Shown here piece after piece: positions 28,179-36,658 of a stretch of 47,842 nucleotides of DNA (the stretch's first letter is position 1; every line of letters starts with the position of its first letter). Source of the stretch: CAYOLL01 sp964404765 [NCBI: uncultured Gemmatimonadota bacterium] (lineage in GTDB: Bacteria > 4572-55); the NCBI GenBank assembly GCA_964404765.1, contig CAYOLL010000031.1:1-47842 (forward strand), read 5' to 3'. The translations under genes were made by a program, and so were the position numbers. The notes beneath the pieces were generated by a model. It did not search any database and was not told the origin of the DNA. It saw nothing but the letters and a program-made list of their open reading frames with translations.

Positions 28179-29873
28179 TTACAATTGCACCCGCACCGTC
28201 TGCACCGAATTTGCGGGAATAATAACTTCGGCAAATTGATCGCCGATTTGCAGATTGTAGGTGATGGCCTGTTTCTGCGTATTCAAGACCTGAATGCTCA
28301 AGACTTTGTCGCGATTCAGTGTGGCGCAGGTATGGAGGGCATCCGGATCGAGACCGGCCAAAGCTCTTTCCGTCTGCACGGCCTTATCGCCCGGCCGGAT
28401 GGTCCGGCTGAACTGGGCCAGCACGTAATAAATCGGGGTGTAATAGACATGCTGCGCGTTGACATCAATCATGATCGGCGCGCCGCAGAAATTGCCCACA
28501 TGGTTGGGCCCGCCGTTTTGATCCAGCACGACATTCCAGTCAATCCAGCCGCTGACCCAATGATCCAGGCTGACGATAATATTGCGGGCATAGCGATGAA
28601 CCGGCGTGTAAATGGGATGGTCGGCCACGCCGGGACCGGCCCAGGTCGCCGTATAGGCCCAATCGGTGGCATTTTTATTCCACCAAAAGGCGTCATTATC
28701 AAACCAGCCGGATTCTTTAAAACGAACCGGATCCAGGATGCCTTTGGGCGCATCTTTGCCCAAATCGTCAATGCAGCCTTCCGTATGGATCAGCGCAAAA
28801 TTCGGGTACTTTTGATGAACCCGGTCAAAGACATCTTCATAAACTTTAAAGGTGCTTTCATACCAATGAATCGCCGCCCCAAACACGTATTTGCCGGTTT
28901 CGGGATCGGCAAAAATGGCGTCGGCCCAGCGTTCCAGGGCGTCCCGGTTCTGGTCGTAGATCAACAGCTTAGCGTCGGCGTGTTGACTGGCTTTTAACTT
29001 CGGCCCCAGAAAATTTTTGATGAAGTCATTCTGTGATTCCGGGGTGAAAATCATACTTTCCCATTGGCCGTTGACTCCATGCGGCTCGTTTACGGGAGTC
29101 AGTCCCCAAATGTTCACGCCCTGCGCTTGATAGGCGTCTAAGTATTTGACCAGGTAATCAGCGTATGTGGGGATGTATTCCGGTTTCAGCGATCCGCCGG
29201 TGCCTTGCCACTTATTTTCCGGCGCACCGGGGATGTACCATTCCTCAATATCCTTCATCCAGGCCGGGGCCGTCCAAGCAGAGGAAACAATTCGCAACTC
29301 TTTATCTTGCTGACTATTCTTGATCTTAAGGGCCTCTTTGATCATCGGCAACAAATCATAGGTGGCATCCTTGATGTCGGGATATTCCGCCGGATTAAAA
29401 CCATCGCTATCCGGGGCGATGCTGAAATTTTCCAGCTTGACATCGTCTTTGACATCGGCGTAAGAATATTTTCCCTTTACCGTGAAATCACACGCGCCGA
29501 TGTGCGTCCGGGTCAATGAAAAATTCGCGCCGGTTTCACCGAAACTCTTTTCCATGACTTCCTGCCTTTTCGGCGCATCCAAATGCGCCAGCACAAAGGC
29601 GGAGGCTTCTGTGAATGAGGTGCCGATACCGTCAATGGTTTGCTTAAGGCTGTCTGGCCGGATTCGGATGATTGTACCGGCGGGTTTGCCTTTTTTAAAA
29701 GCGACATTTTCCTTTTTGGCAATTTTATCCCCGTTTTCCGAGGTCAACAATATCTCCGCCGTGGAAGTTAAGTTGTAAGTTTTCGCCATACTTTCCTTTT
29801 GGGGAGGAACGGTGCACTTGATGGCAAATGCCATCATCAAAATCAAAGAAAGTTGTAAAATTTTCTTCATCAT
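28179..29873 (-). CDS. GH30 family glucanase (glucosylceramidase / beta-1,6-glucanase type)
   Basis: This 564-residue exported enzyme starts at ATG 29873 or 29870; GGGAG lies 4-7 bp upstream. An N-terminal hydrophobic signal ends in AIKC, a weak lipobox. The (beta/alpha)8 barrel carries the GH30 pair: acid/base E263 in TPVNEPHG and nucleophile E365 in LIHTEGC. The last ~90 residues form the usual beta-sandwich attached to the barrel. GH30 enzymes of this type include beta-1,6-glucanases and glucosylceramidases; the GH16 and GH17 partners favour removal of the beta-1,6 branches of laminarin. It is the last gene of the five-gene operon, 84 bp after GH17, and is followed by a hairpin. Confidence 0.88.
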   Translation of the reverse strand: MMKKILQLSLILMMAFAIKCTVPPQKESMAKTYNLTSTAEILLTSENGDKIAKKENVAFKKGKPAGTIIRIRPDSLKQTIDGIGTSFTEASAFVLAHLDAPKRQEVMEKSFGETGANFSLTRTHIGACDFTVKGKYSYADVKDDVKLENFSIAPDSDGFNPAEYPDIKDATYDLLPMIKEALKIKNSQQDKELRIVSSAWTAPAWMKDIEEWYIPGAPENKWQGTGGSLKPEYIPTYADYLVKYLDAYQAQGVNIWGLTPVNEPHGVNGQWESMIFTPESQNDFIKNFLGPKLKASQHADAKLLIYDQNRDALERWADAIFADPETGKYVFGAAIHWYESTFKVYEDVFDRVHQKYPNFALIHTEGCIDDLGKDAPKGILDPVRFKESGWFDNDAFWWNKNATDWAYTATWAGPGVADHPIYTPVHRYARNIIVSLDHWVSGWIDWNVVLDQNGGPNHVGNFCGAPIMIDVNAQHVYYTPIYYVLAQFSRTIRPGDKAVQTERALAGLDPDALHTCATLNRDKVLSIQVLNTQKQAITYNLQIGDQFAEVIIPANSVQTVRVQL

Positions 29874-29957
29874 TAAGCTCCCGCTTTGAGCGCACAATCA
29901 TGTGTCGTTGACTACTACACTTTTTGCGGATTTTGCGGTTAAGTTAACATAATCGAG

Positions 29958-30842
29958 CTACGCGAATTTAAATTTCCCGTCTTTATCCCACAGACCCCAG
30001 TACGCGCCCACATCGCCTTCTTTATCAATTTTCCAGGCTTCATCAAAGCTGGCGAAATAGAAAATGTCAATGTTCTCCTCAGCCGCCCAAGTATAGGCAT
30101 TGATGAAATACTGCAGCGCATTTTCATACGACGGCATGGAATTCTTGAACGCCGTGCCGCGATTCGGCCAGCCGGTTTCGCTGATAATAACTTTTTTGCC
30201 CGGCCCGGCTTTCTGCGCCCGACGATACATTTCTTTCATGTACAGCAAGGAATGTTCGATGGCATAGCCTTCCCAAAACGGATAGCAATTGGCCATGATA
30301 AGGTCACTCGCTTCGGCTATTTTTGGGTTGAGGGTAAACTCATAATAGGCGTCCACATAGCCCACCGGAATCCCCGGCAGTTCCTTTTTGACCCGTTGAA
30401 TACATTCGATGATCTGCTCTTCGGTCAAATCCTTGCGCAGCAAGACTTCGTTGCCAACGGCAACGATATCGGCATGACCGGCTTTGGCCACATTGATCAC
30501 GCCTTGGATTTCGTTCTCGTTTTTTTCCGGGTCGGAACCTAACCAGGCGCCCACCAAAGTTTTCAAACCGTATTCATGGGCGACGCGGGGAATAAACTCG
30601 TTGCCTTCCGTGCAGGAAAAGGATCGCACCCACTTGATATATGGCTTGATGATGTCCATTCTGGCTCGTACCTGGGCCTCGCTGATCTGTGAGCCGGGCA
30701 TCTGCCCTTCGAGGTAGGCGCTGAAGGAAATGCCATGAATGCCTTCGTTTAATATGCCCTGAAAGGCGTTTTCTAATTCGGCGGTTGACATTTTGGAAAC
30801 ATCAATGCCCGCCAATGCGGTATAAATACGACTCTTAGACAT
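29958..30842 (-). CDS. GH17 beta-1,3-glucanase, predicted cytoplasmic
   Basis: This 294-residue protein matches the GH17 clan-A barrel. The acid/base is E132 in IVAVGNEVLLR and the nucleophile is E222 in IISETGWPN; the FDEAWK segment near the end is also typical. GH17 enzymes hydrolyse or transglycosylate beta-1,3-glucans. There is no signal peptide (it begins MSKSRIYTALAGIDVS), so it is expected to work in the cytoplasm on imported oligosaccharides, which is unusual for endo-glucanases. GGGG lies 6 bp before ATG 30842. It starts only 13 bp after the binding-protein stop, in the same operon. Confidence 0.88.
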   Translation of the reverse strand: MSKSRIYTALAGIDVSKMSTAELENAFQGILNEGIHGISFSAYLEGQMPGSQISEAQVRARMDIIKPYIKWVRSFSCTEGNEFIPRVAHEYGLKTLVGAWLGSDPEKNENEIQGVINVAKAGHADIVAVGNEVLLRKDLTEEQIIECIQRVKKELPGIPVGYVDAYYEFTLNPKIAEASDLIMANCYPFWEGYAIEHSLLYMKEMYRRAQKAGPGKKVIISETGWPNRGTAFKNSMPSYENALQYFINAYTWAAEENIDIFYFASFDEAWKIDKEGDVGAYWGLWDKDGKFKFA

Positions 30843-30855
30843 GTTTACCCCTTTT

Positions 30856-31884
30856 CTACATTTTCAGATATTCTTCCGGAATGCCGGTATAGCCCCAGGC
30901 CCTAAGCTGCCGCGACCATCCGCCGAGGTTATCTTTCGACACCTTAATTAGCTTCATCTGCGTAGTGACCGGGACTTCCTTGTTAAAATGGATTTTATCA
31001 ACAATCGTTTCGACGGAGACCTTGCCCCATTTGAAGGTAGGCTGGCCGAGCATCACAGGCACAATGCCTTTTTCGATGTAGGGAAGCTGCACAGGCAAGG
31101 CGTCCACTGCCACGATCTTGATCTTTTGCGGATCAATCTTGCCCATCAGGGCGTCGCTGAAGAAGGGCCAGCCGCCGACCATCGCCCAGCCTTTGAGCTC
31201 CGGATAGGCGTTGTTGACCCGAATCACTTCGGCGGCGGCATCTTCCGCCGTCTCAATGTGATTGAAAACGCCCACGATCTCGATGCCCGCATATTTGGCC
31301 GCCTCTTTTTGCACGCCTTCCACGCGCGTTTGCAAATTCGGCGCAGCCGCGTTACCGGCCAAAATGGCGATCTGGCCTTTTTCACCCATTAGCTTGACTA
31401 ACTCGGCCATCACATTCTGGCCGATTTCCAGATCGTTCGGCCCATAAAACGCAAACCGTTTGGAGTCCTGGGCGTCACTGTCAAAGGTCATGACCGGAAT
31501 GCCCTTCTCCACCGCGGCGTTGATGGCGGCGGTGAGGGTATCTTTATCGGAGCAAGAAACCAGAATGGCGCTCGCGCCATCGTCCACCGCGCTGCGCATT
31601 TTTTCCGCTTGCTCCTGCGGATTCTCCTGGGCCGGTGTACGCCAATCAATCGTGACGTTGATCTTCCGGTATTTTTCGGATATGGACTTGGCCGCAGCCT
31701 CCGCGCCAACTTTGGCCGAGAGAAAAACCGGGTTGGCCGAACTCTTGGCGATCATGGTGATTTTGATGTTTTTGACGTTGGCCGGTTCGACGCCTGCCAA
31801 TTCTTCCACCGCGTCTTTGCAGCCCGTGACCGATAGGGTCAGGCTGATGAGGCTTATCACGAAAAATATTTTCCATGTCTTCAT
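30856..31884 (-). CDS. RbsB-like sugar-binding lipoprotein
   Basis: This 342-residue type-1 periplasmic binding protein has a lipoprotein signal ending LSVTGC. The two-lobed sugar-binding fold of the ribose/galactose family is indicated by SANPVFLSAKVGAEAAA, the DDGASAILVSCSD segment, and IPVMTFDSDAQDSKRFAFYGPND. Such proteins deliver sugars to ABC importers or to sensor proteins. No RbsA/RbsC-type ATPase or permease accompanies it here; its operon partner is a GPH symporter. It may instead feed a sensor or act as a periplasmic buffer for oligosaccharides. AGGA lies about 9 bp before the start. Confidence 0.85.
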   Translation of the reverse strand: MKTWKIFFVISLISLTLSVTGCKDAVEELAGVEPANVKNIKITMIAKSSANPVFLSAKVGAEAAAKSISEKYRKINVTIDWRTPAQENPQEQAEKMRSAVDDGASAILVSCSDKDTLTAAINAAVEKGIPVMTFDSDAQDSKRFAFYGPNDLEIGQNVMAELVKLMGEKGQIAILAGNAAAPNLQTRVEGVQKEAAKYAGIEIVGVFNHIETAEDAAAEVIRVNNAYPELKGWAMVGGWPFFSDALMGKIDPQKIKIVAVDALPVQLPYIEKGIVPVMLGQPTFKWGKVSVETIVDKIHFNKEVPVTTQMKLIKVSKDNLGGWSRQLRAWGYTGIPEEYLKM

Positions 31885-31925
31885 GTTAGATTTCCTTTTC
31901 GAGGTTGATCACCAGACGACGATTA

Positions 31926-33398
31926 TCACGCAGCGGCAGACTGGACGTTAGTTTGGGGAGACTTGCCGTGTCGTCGGTCAAGCTCCTGGCGAATCTCGTA
32001 GGCTTTTTCTTCGGTGATGTTGTAGAATGCTACGGAAAAGATGGCGATGGCGGCTGTTGCAGCCGGAATCAACACATCCACTACGCGCATCCAGAAAAAG
32101 GTGAATGACGATTGCGCTCCGCCCAGTTCGACATCGAAGCCAGTGGCATTCAGCAGGAAACCGGACAGCCCAAAAGCCAGGGCCATACCCACCTTTACCA
32201 TCCACCAATAAATGGCCCCGAACATACCTTCCCGACGCTGCGAAGACGCCAATTCGTCCTGATCACACACATCCGCAATCATCGAGCCCATCATGGTGAA
32301 GAGACCGCCCATGCCAATGGCAATTAGCGGCGCCGGAATAAGAATCATCCAGGGGTTCAGTGGATCGTAGCAGAACCACTTCAGCAAGCTGCCCAGCATA
32401 CACATGAATGTGGCGATCATAAAGGTTTTACGCTTGCCGATTCTCGTGGAAAGCCACGTCACCACCGTAATGGCGCACAGCGTAGAGATGGTCGAAATCG
32501 TGCCAAAGATACCAATGTACTTGGCCCCCAAATCCGTATCCCCGCCGCAGACATAAAAAATACTGATGTATGAGCTAAACGCGCCGACAAGCATGATGCC
32601 ATTAAACAAAAAGAACGTGCCTGCGCAGAGTTTGAGAAACTCTTTGTTTTTGATGGTGATCAGAAAGCCTCTGACAAAGTCCACAATATTATCGCGCAGC
32701 CCTTGCATCCCGGAGGACTTTTGAACGCCGTCTTCCTTTGGCGCGACGAAGCGCTCGCGACAGAAAATGGCCGGAAAAACCCCAAGTATCACCACAACGA
32801 CGCCGATAACAATGGCCAGCACCCGAGCGCCCTGCACGGAATCCGTAAACAGGCGGTCATTTTCCATAAAGGCATAAAACCAGGGCAGGGAAATCCAGGC
32901 AAACTGACCCATGAAATTCATGGTGGCCATTAGCCGCGTTCGCTCGTGATAATCCGGGGTCATTTCGTAACCGAGGGCGACAAACGGCGTGGCAAAAATC
33001 GTATAGAAGAGGTAAAAGATGATGGAGCCGGCCAGAAACACCCAGAAATAAAACATCTCACTGTGGCCGGAAGGAAGCTGCCACATCAAAGCAAAGGTGA
33101 TGCCGACGCCGATGGCTCCGCCAAAAATATACGGTCGGCGGCGACCATATCGGGAGCGAGTGTTGTCGGAAATATAGCCCATAACCGGATCGGTCAGGGC
33201 ATCGGAAAAACGCGAGAGCGCTTGCAGCGTGCCGACCAGAGCCGGGTTCATTCCTAACCCGACGTTGAGAATAATGGACATGTAGCCGATGGCGCCGCCA
33301 AGCAGATTGTTGACAATCGAACCCAGCCCGTAGGCGAACTTCTGCCCAAAAGAAAGCCGGTCTTCCGGAGCCGTTTCATGACGTTTTTGTGCGCTCAT
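31926..33398 (-). CDS. GPH-family sugar:cation symporter (MelB-like)
   Basis: This 490-residue inner-membrane protein has about 12 hydrophobic helices. The N-terminal LSFGQKFAYGLGSIVNN, the DALTDPVMGYISDNTRSRYGRRRPYI loop and CDQDELASSQRREGMF are hallmarks of the glycoside-pentoside-hexuronide symporters (MelB, XynB, LacS type). It likely imports di- or oligosaccharides from beta-glucan with H+ or Na+. The gene follows GH16 by 65 bp and precedes the RbsB-like protein by 41 bp. AGGA lies 6 bp before the start codon. Confidence 0.9.
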   Translation of the reverse strand: MSAQKRHETAPEDRLSFGQKFAYGLGSIVNNLLGGAIGYMSIILNVGLGMNPALVGTLQALSRFSDALTDPVMGYISDNTRSRYGRRRPYIFGGAIGVGITFALMWQLPSGHSEMFYFWVFLAGSIIFYLFYTIFATPFVALGYEMTPDYHERTRLMATMNFMGQFAWISLPWFYAFMENDRLFTDSVQGARVLAIVIGVVVVILGVFPAIFCRERFVAPKEDGVQKSSGMQGLRDNIVDFVRGFLITIKNKEFLKLCAGTFFLFNGIMLVGAFSSYISIFYVCGGDTDLGAKYIGIFGTISTISTLCAITVVTWLSTRIGKRKTFMIATFMCMLGSLLKWFCYDPLNPWMILIPAPLIAIGMGGLFTMMGSMIADVCDQDELASSQRREGMFGAIYWWMVKVGMALAFGLSGFLLNATGFDVELGGAQSSFTFFWMRVVDVLIPAATAAIAIFSVAFYNITEEKAYEIRQELDRRHGKSPQTNVQSAAA

Positions 33399-33463
33399 TT
33401 ATCATCCTTTGTTCACGGGCAGCAACCCCGCGTTTAAACGTTCTTTCGGTTTCCGGCACACAA

Positions 33464-36199
33464 TTATTTAGCCAGGTAGATGTCATCAAAGTAGAGCTTT
33501 CCAAACACCAGCGCACTGCTGCTATTGGCCGGATTCCACAGGCCAAGATACTTGATCTTGGTCTTATCCGCGGCCGGGAAACGGCTAAGCGGGATTTCAT
33601 ATTTAGCCCAATTGCCGGAAATGGTAGGCGTGTAATCTTTCAATTGCACTTGAGTATTGCCCACGGCAACATCTTCAAATTTAACGCCCAGGTCGGCCAA
33701 ATTTGGCATAGCCGTTTTATTCACGCTGAAAACCAGTTTTGTATAGGCCGAGATATTCGTCCCTGCGTCGCCAAAGAAAAAGGCAATCCCGCCCCAACCT
33801 TTTCCGCCATCGCCGAAATCAACGGCCAGTATGTATGTGCCATCCACCGGCGGCACGTCCGTGCTTTGCTCGTTGGGGGAGGCCGGATTTCCGGACCAAT
33901 CGGCGCTGTTGATGATTTTTTCATAAGCCACCGTCGCCGTGGTGTGGGATTCGGAAAAAATCCCTGCGCCCGTTGTCACGACAGGCGCGTCGGCGCTGAA
34001 ATAGATGTCATCAAAATAGATTTTGCCGAAAACCGGATTGCCCGCGCTATTGGTCGGATTCCACAAGCCGATATATTTGAGCTTGGTCAGATTCACGGCC
34101 GGGAATAAGCTGAGCGGAAGTTCATATTTGGCCCAATTGCCGGAAATGACGGGAGTGAAATTCTTCAATTGCACCTGGACATTGCCCGTCGAAACATCTT
34201 CCAGTTTAACGCCCAAATCGGCCAACGCGGGCACGGCCGATTTATTCATATAAAGAATCAGCTTGGTGTAGCTCGCCACATTTTGGCCGTCGCCAAAGTT
34301 AAAGGCGATTCCGCCCCAGCCTTTTCCGCCATCGCCAAAATCAACGGACAGAACATATGTGCCATCAACCGGCGGCACGTCAGTGCTTTTCTCATTCGGC
34401 GTGGCCGGATTCCCGGACCAATCGGCGCTGTTGATGATTCCGGTATAAGTTACCATCGCATCGGTGTGGGATTCGGAGAAAACACCGGCGGTCTTGTCGG
34501 TCGTCGCAGCCGCGGTAATCGTGGCCGCGTCGGTTTTCACATTACCGTTGATGTCCGTGTAGGAGACCGTCAGCGTATTGTCTTTAGCGATGGCGATTGT
34601 GCCGGTATTATCATTGGTCGGGCCGAATTTAACCGTGGCCGTGCCATTGCCGCCGGCGTCGAGCCGCGTTCCAACGGCGATGGTTTCCGCGCCGTTATTG
34701 ACCGCCACGACGACCCGTTTGCCGGCCGCGCATTCATCCACTATGGCGATGGTGGCTTTGGTGGCGCTGGCCGTATAGGTTTCCGCATTCAGGCTGACGC
34801 TGCCGACGCCCGTGCATTGCGCTGCTTTAAGGTAAATGTCATCAAAATAAAGTGTGCCAAAAAGCAGCTCGTTTTGTTGATCCTTTGGATTCCAGAAACC
34901 CACAAACTTGATGTCACCCAGATTCACACCGATAAAATGGCGCAGCGGGATTTCGTATGTGGCCCAATTGCCGGACACGGTTGGCGAATACGATGTCAGC
35001 GAAACTTGTTTTTTGCCGCCTTTCGTGTCTTCCAATTCAATGCCCATCGTGGCTAAAGCGGGCATGGCGGACTTATCCAGGCTGAAGACCAACGCGGCAT
35101 AATCGGAAATATCGGCGCGGGAGAAGTTGAACAGAAATCCGCCCCAGCCGGCCCCGGCGTTGATAAAATTAGTGGACAGCACGTAGTTGCCCTCCAGCGG
35201 CTTGACCTCCGTGCTCTTCTCGTTGGCCACGACGCGATTTGCGCCCCACCAATTGCTGTCGAAAATTTGTAGATAATTCAAAGCGGGCTGCGTATGCGAT
35301 TCACTGTAAATGCCGATTGTTTCCGCAGACAATTCCTTCTTGTAAACACGAACCCAGTCCACGTACATTTCTTGCGGCCATTGGGTGGTCTTGTCGGGCG
35401 CGCCGCCCAGGGTTCCGCCCACCGCCAGATTTAAAATGATAAAGAAATCGTTCAAAAATTCTTCCATCGTATCGGGCGCAATGGGTTTGGTAAAATAGGC
35501 AACATTGTCCACCTTGCCGATCACCCGATTCTCATCCCAATCAATTTCGTAAACGTGATAGTCATCGGTAAGCGAATAGTCAAAGGTCTTCTTGCTCCCG
35601 TCGTATGTCCAACCCGGCACGGCTGCGCCGTCATCCCACCAATGCAAGGTGCTATGAGCCGTCTTGTCGTCGGAATACAGAAAGTGCATTTCCATGATGT
35701 CCATTTCGCCACATTTGGGCCAGCCGTCCGTATCGTAATTGGAGCCCAGCATCCAAAAAGCCGACCACATGCCCATGCTTTTTGGCGTTTTAATCCGGGC
35801 CTGAATCTTGCCAAATTTAAACGTAAACTTGTTATTTGTGGTGATTCGGGCAGACGTGACCGAGCCGTCCCGCTTGGCCGGGACACCGGATTCACAGCGC
35901 GCCGTGATAATCAGATTGCCGTCCTGGACGTGGATGTTCGCCGGCGAGTTGGTATATTCCTGCCACTCGTCATTGCCCCAGCCGTTATTGCCATAACCGG
36001 TGTCGTAATTCCACTTGGTTACATCCAGCCTGCCTGAGCTTTGGTTAAATTCATCCGCCCAAACCAGTTTGTACTCGCTAGGGATTGTGGTATCGTTAAT
36101 GGGTTCCAAGGTGTCTTCTTTTGCGCAGCTTGTGAAGAATAAGGACATGACGATCAGGGTGACGGAACACAAAAACCGACTTAACTTTTCATTTTTCAT
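33464..36199 (-). CDS. GH16 laminarinase lipoprotein with three binding modules
   Basis: This 911-residue protein has a lipoprotein signal (FFTSC at about 25). The GH16 domain (about 45-290) has catalytic motif GEMDIMEM with E165, D167 and E170, and fits endo-beta-1,3-glucanases (laminarinases). After it come module A (about 297-462), an Ig-like domain (about 463-570), module B (from 572) and module C (from 746). The modules share SESHT.., WSGNPA.PNE.STDV.PVDGTY, GWGGIAF, SGNWAKYE.PLS and YFDDIY motifs, and look like glucan-binding jelly rolls. B and C are more alike than either is to A. GGGAGG lies 8 bp before the start. As the first gene of the five-gene operon it sits behind a promoter overlapped by the 16-bp palindrome, so it is probably induced by glucan oligosaccharides. 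Confidence 0.9.
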   Translation of the reverse strand: MKNEKLSRFLCSVTLIVMSLFFTSCAKEDTLEPINDTTIPSEYKLVWADEFNQSSGRLDVTKWNYDTGYGNNGWGNDEWQEYTNSPANIHVQDGNLIITARCESGVPAKRDGSVTSARITTNNKFTFKFGKIQARIKTPKSMGMWSAFWMLGSNYDTDGWPKCGEMDIMEMHFLYSDDKTAHSTLHWWDDGAAVPGWTYDGSKKTFDYSLTDDYHVYEIDWDENRVIGKVDNVAYFTKPIAPDTMEEFLNDFFIILNLAVGGTLGGAPDKTTQWPQEMYVDWVRVYKKELSAETIGIYSESHTQPALNYLQIFDSNWWGANRVVANEKSTEVKPLEGNYVLSTNFINAGAGWGGFLFNFSRADISDYAALVFSLDKSAMPALATMGIELEDTKGGKKQVSLTSYSPTVSGNWATYEIPLRHFIGVNLGDIKFVGFWNPKDQQNELLFGTLYFDDIYLKAAQCTGVGSVSLNAETYTASATKATIAIVDECAAGKRVVVAVNNGAETIAVGTRLDAGGNGTATVKFGPTNDNTGTIAIAKDNTLTVSYTDINGNVKTDAATITAAATTDKTAGVFSESHTDAMVTYTGIINSADWSGNPATPNEKSTDVPPVDGTYVLSVDFGDGGKGWGGIAFNFGDGQNVASYTKLILYMNKSAVPALADLGVKLEDVSTGNVQVQLKNFTPVISGNWAKYELPLSLFPAVNLTKLKYIGLWNPTNSAGNPVFGKIYFDDIYFSADAPVVTTGAGIFSESHTTATVAYEKIINSADWSGNPASPNEQSTDVPPVDGTYILAVDFGDGGKGWGGIAFFFGDAGTNISAYTKLVFSVNKTAMPNLADLGVKFEDVAVGNTQVQLKDYTPTISGNWAKYEIPLSRFPAADKTKIKYLGLWNPANSSSALVFGKLYFDDIYLAK

Positions 36200-36253
36200 C
36201 GCAACAACCTCCCGATGGGGAATTATATAATTACGTTATGGTAAGGGTGATAA

Positions 36254-36269
36254 AGTGCTATATAGCACT
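36254..36269. promoter_or_regulatory. Perfect 16-bp operator palindrome, GH16 operon
   Basis: AGTGCTATATAGCACT is its own reverse complement. It overlaps the -10 side of a minus-strand promoter, TTGACT (36294-36289), 16 bp, TATAGT (36272-36267), upstream of the GH16 gene. Related sites overlap two other promoters in the window (36489 and 41226), so it is the best candidate binding site for the adjacent GntR-LacI regulator, as a repressor. Confidence 0.8.
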
Positions 36270-36294
36270 ATATAAAATCTTAAAAAAAAGTCAA
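36267..36294 (-). promoter_or_regulatory. Sigma70-type promoter of the GH16 operon
   Basis: On the minus strand TTGACT is followed after 16 bp by TATAGT. The -10 box overlaps the end of the palindrome at 36254-36269, and the predicted transcript start is about 55 bp before the GH16 start codon. Confidence 0.6.
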
Positions 36295-36324
36295 GCATTT
36301 TCTTGTCCGATAATTCTAACAATA

Positions 36325-36367
36325 TTTAGTAGAAAAAACTTCACTTGAAGTTTAATGTTTTACTAAA
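36325..36367. promoter_or_regulatory. 43-bp imperfect palindrome in the divergent promoter region
   Basis: The core AAACTTCA-CT-TGAAGTTT (36336-36353) is a perfect 8+8 palindrome. Outer arms TTTAGTA and TACTAAA extend it from 36325 to 36367 with small bulges. It does not share the TGCTAT half-site, so it could bind another regulator or form a structure in a leader transcript. The remaining gap between 36200 and 36658 holds only the promoters, operators and inverted repeat listed here. Confidence 0.4.
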
Positions 36368-36470
36368 CAAGAAGTTGCGCAATCGAAGAATGCCTGCGCC
36401 CAACTTATTAAAAGTTTAGCGGTTGACCTTTTTCAAGGCGCGCTTAAGTTGCTTAAAACCATGCTCTTTC

Positions 36471-36504
36471 TTGACATTAATTATTATTGGTGCTATATTG
36501 CATT
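36471..36504 (+). promoter_or_regulatory. Promoter of the regulator gene with overlapping operator
   Basis: TTGACA (36471-36476), a 17-bp spacer and TATATT (36494-36499) make a near-consensus sigma70 promoter. The operator-like GGTGCTATATTGCATT (36489-36504) matches the perfect palindrome at 13 of 16 positions and covers the -10 box, which suggests that the regulator represses its own gene. Confidence 0.75.
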
Positions 36505-36522
36505 ATGTATAAGGGACCTGTG

Positions 36523-36592
36523 AAGAAATGTCATTTTTCAAGAGGTTATCGCTCATTTTCAAGCACTTATGCACTCAAAAATGACATTTCTT
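36523..36592 (+). promoter_or_regulatory. Long inverted repeat in the regulator's 5' leader
   Basis: AAGAAATGTCATTTTT (36523-36538) and its exact inverse copy (36577-36592) are separated by 38 bases. The element lies between the predicted transcript start near 36506 and ATG 36659, so the leader RNA can form a 16-bp stem. No T-run follows. It may be an attenuator-type structure or a small inserted repeat. Confidence 0.5.
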
Positions 36593-36658
36593 GGACTTTA
36601 TCACACCCGCCTATAGAATAACCCACATATCTAACTTTTTTTGGAGATATTTAGGATT

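Noticed and set aside
28185-28997. A 270-residue plus-strand frame opposite GH30
   Set aside because: It is antisense to catalytic GH30 sequence and has no signal, motif or ribosome-binding site.
34169-35056. A 295-residue plus-strand frame opposite the GH16 gene
   Set aside because: It is antisense to conserved binding modules, with a repeated Gly/Ile-rich composition mirroring the modules; no independent evidence for a gene.
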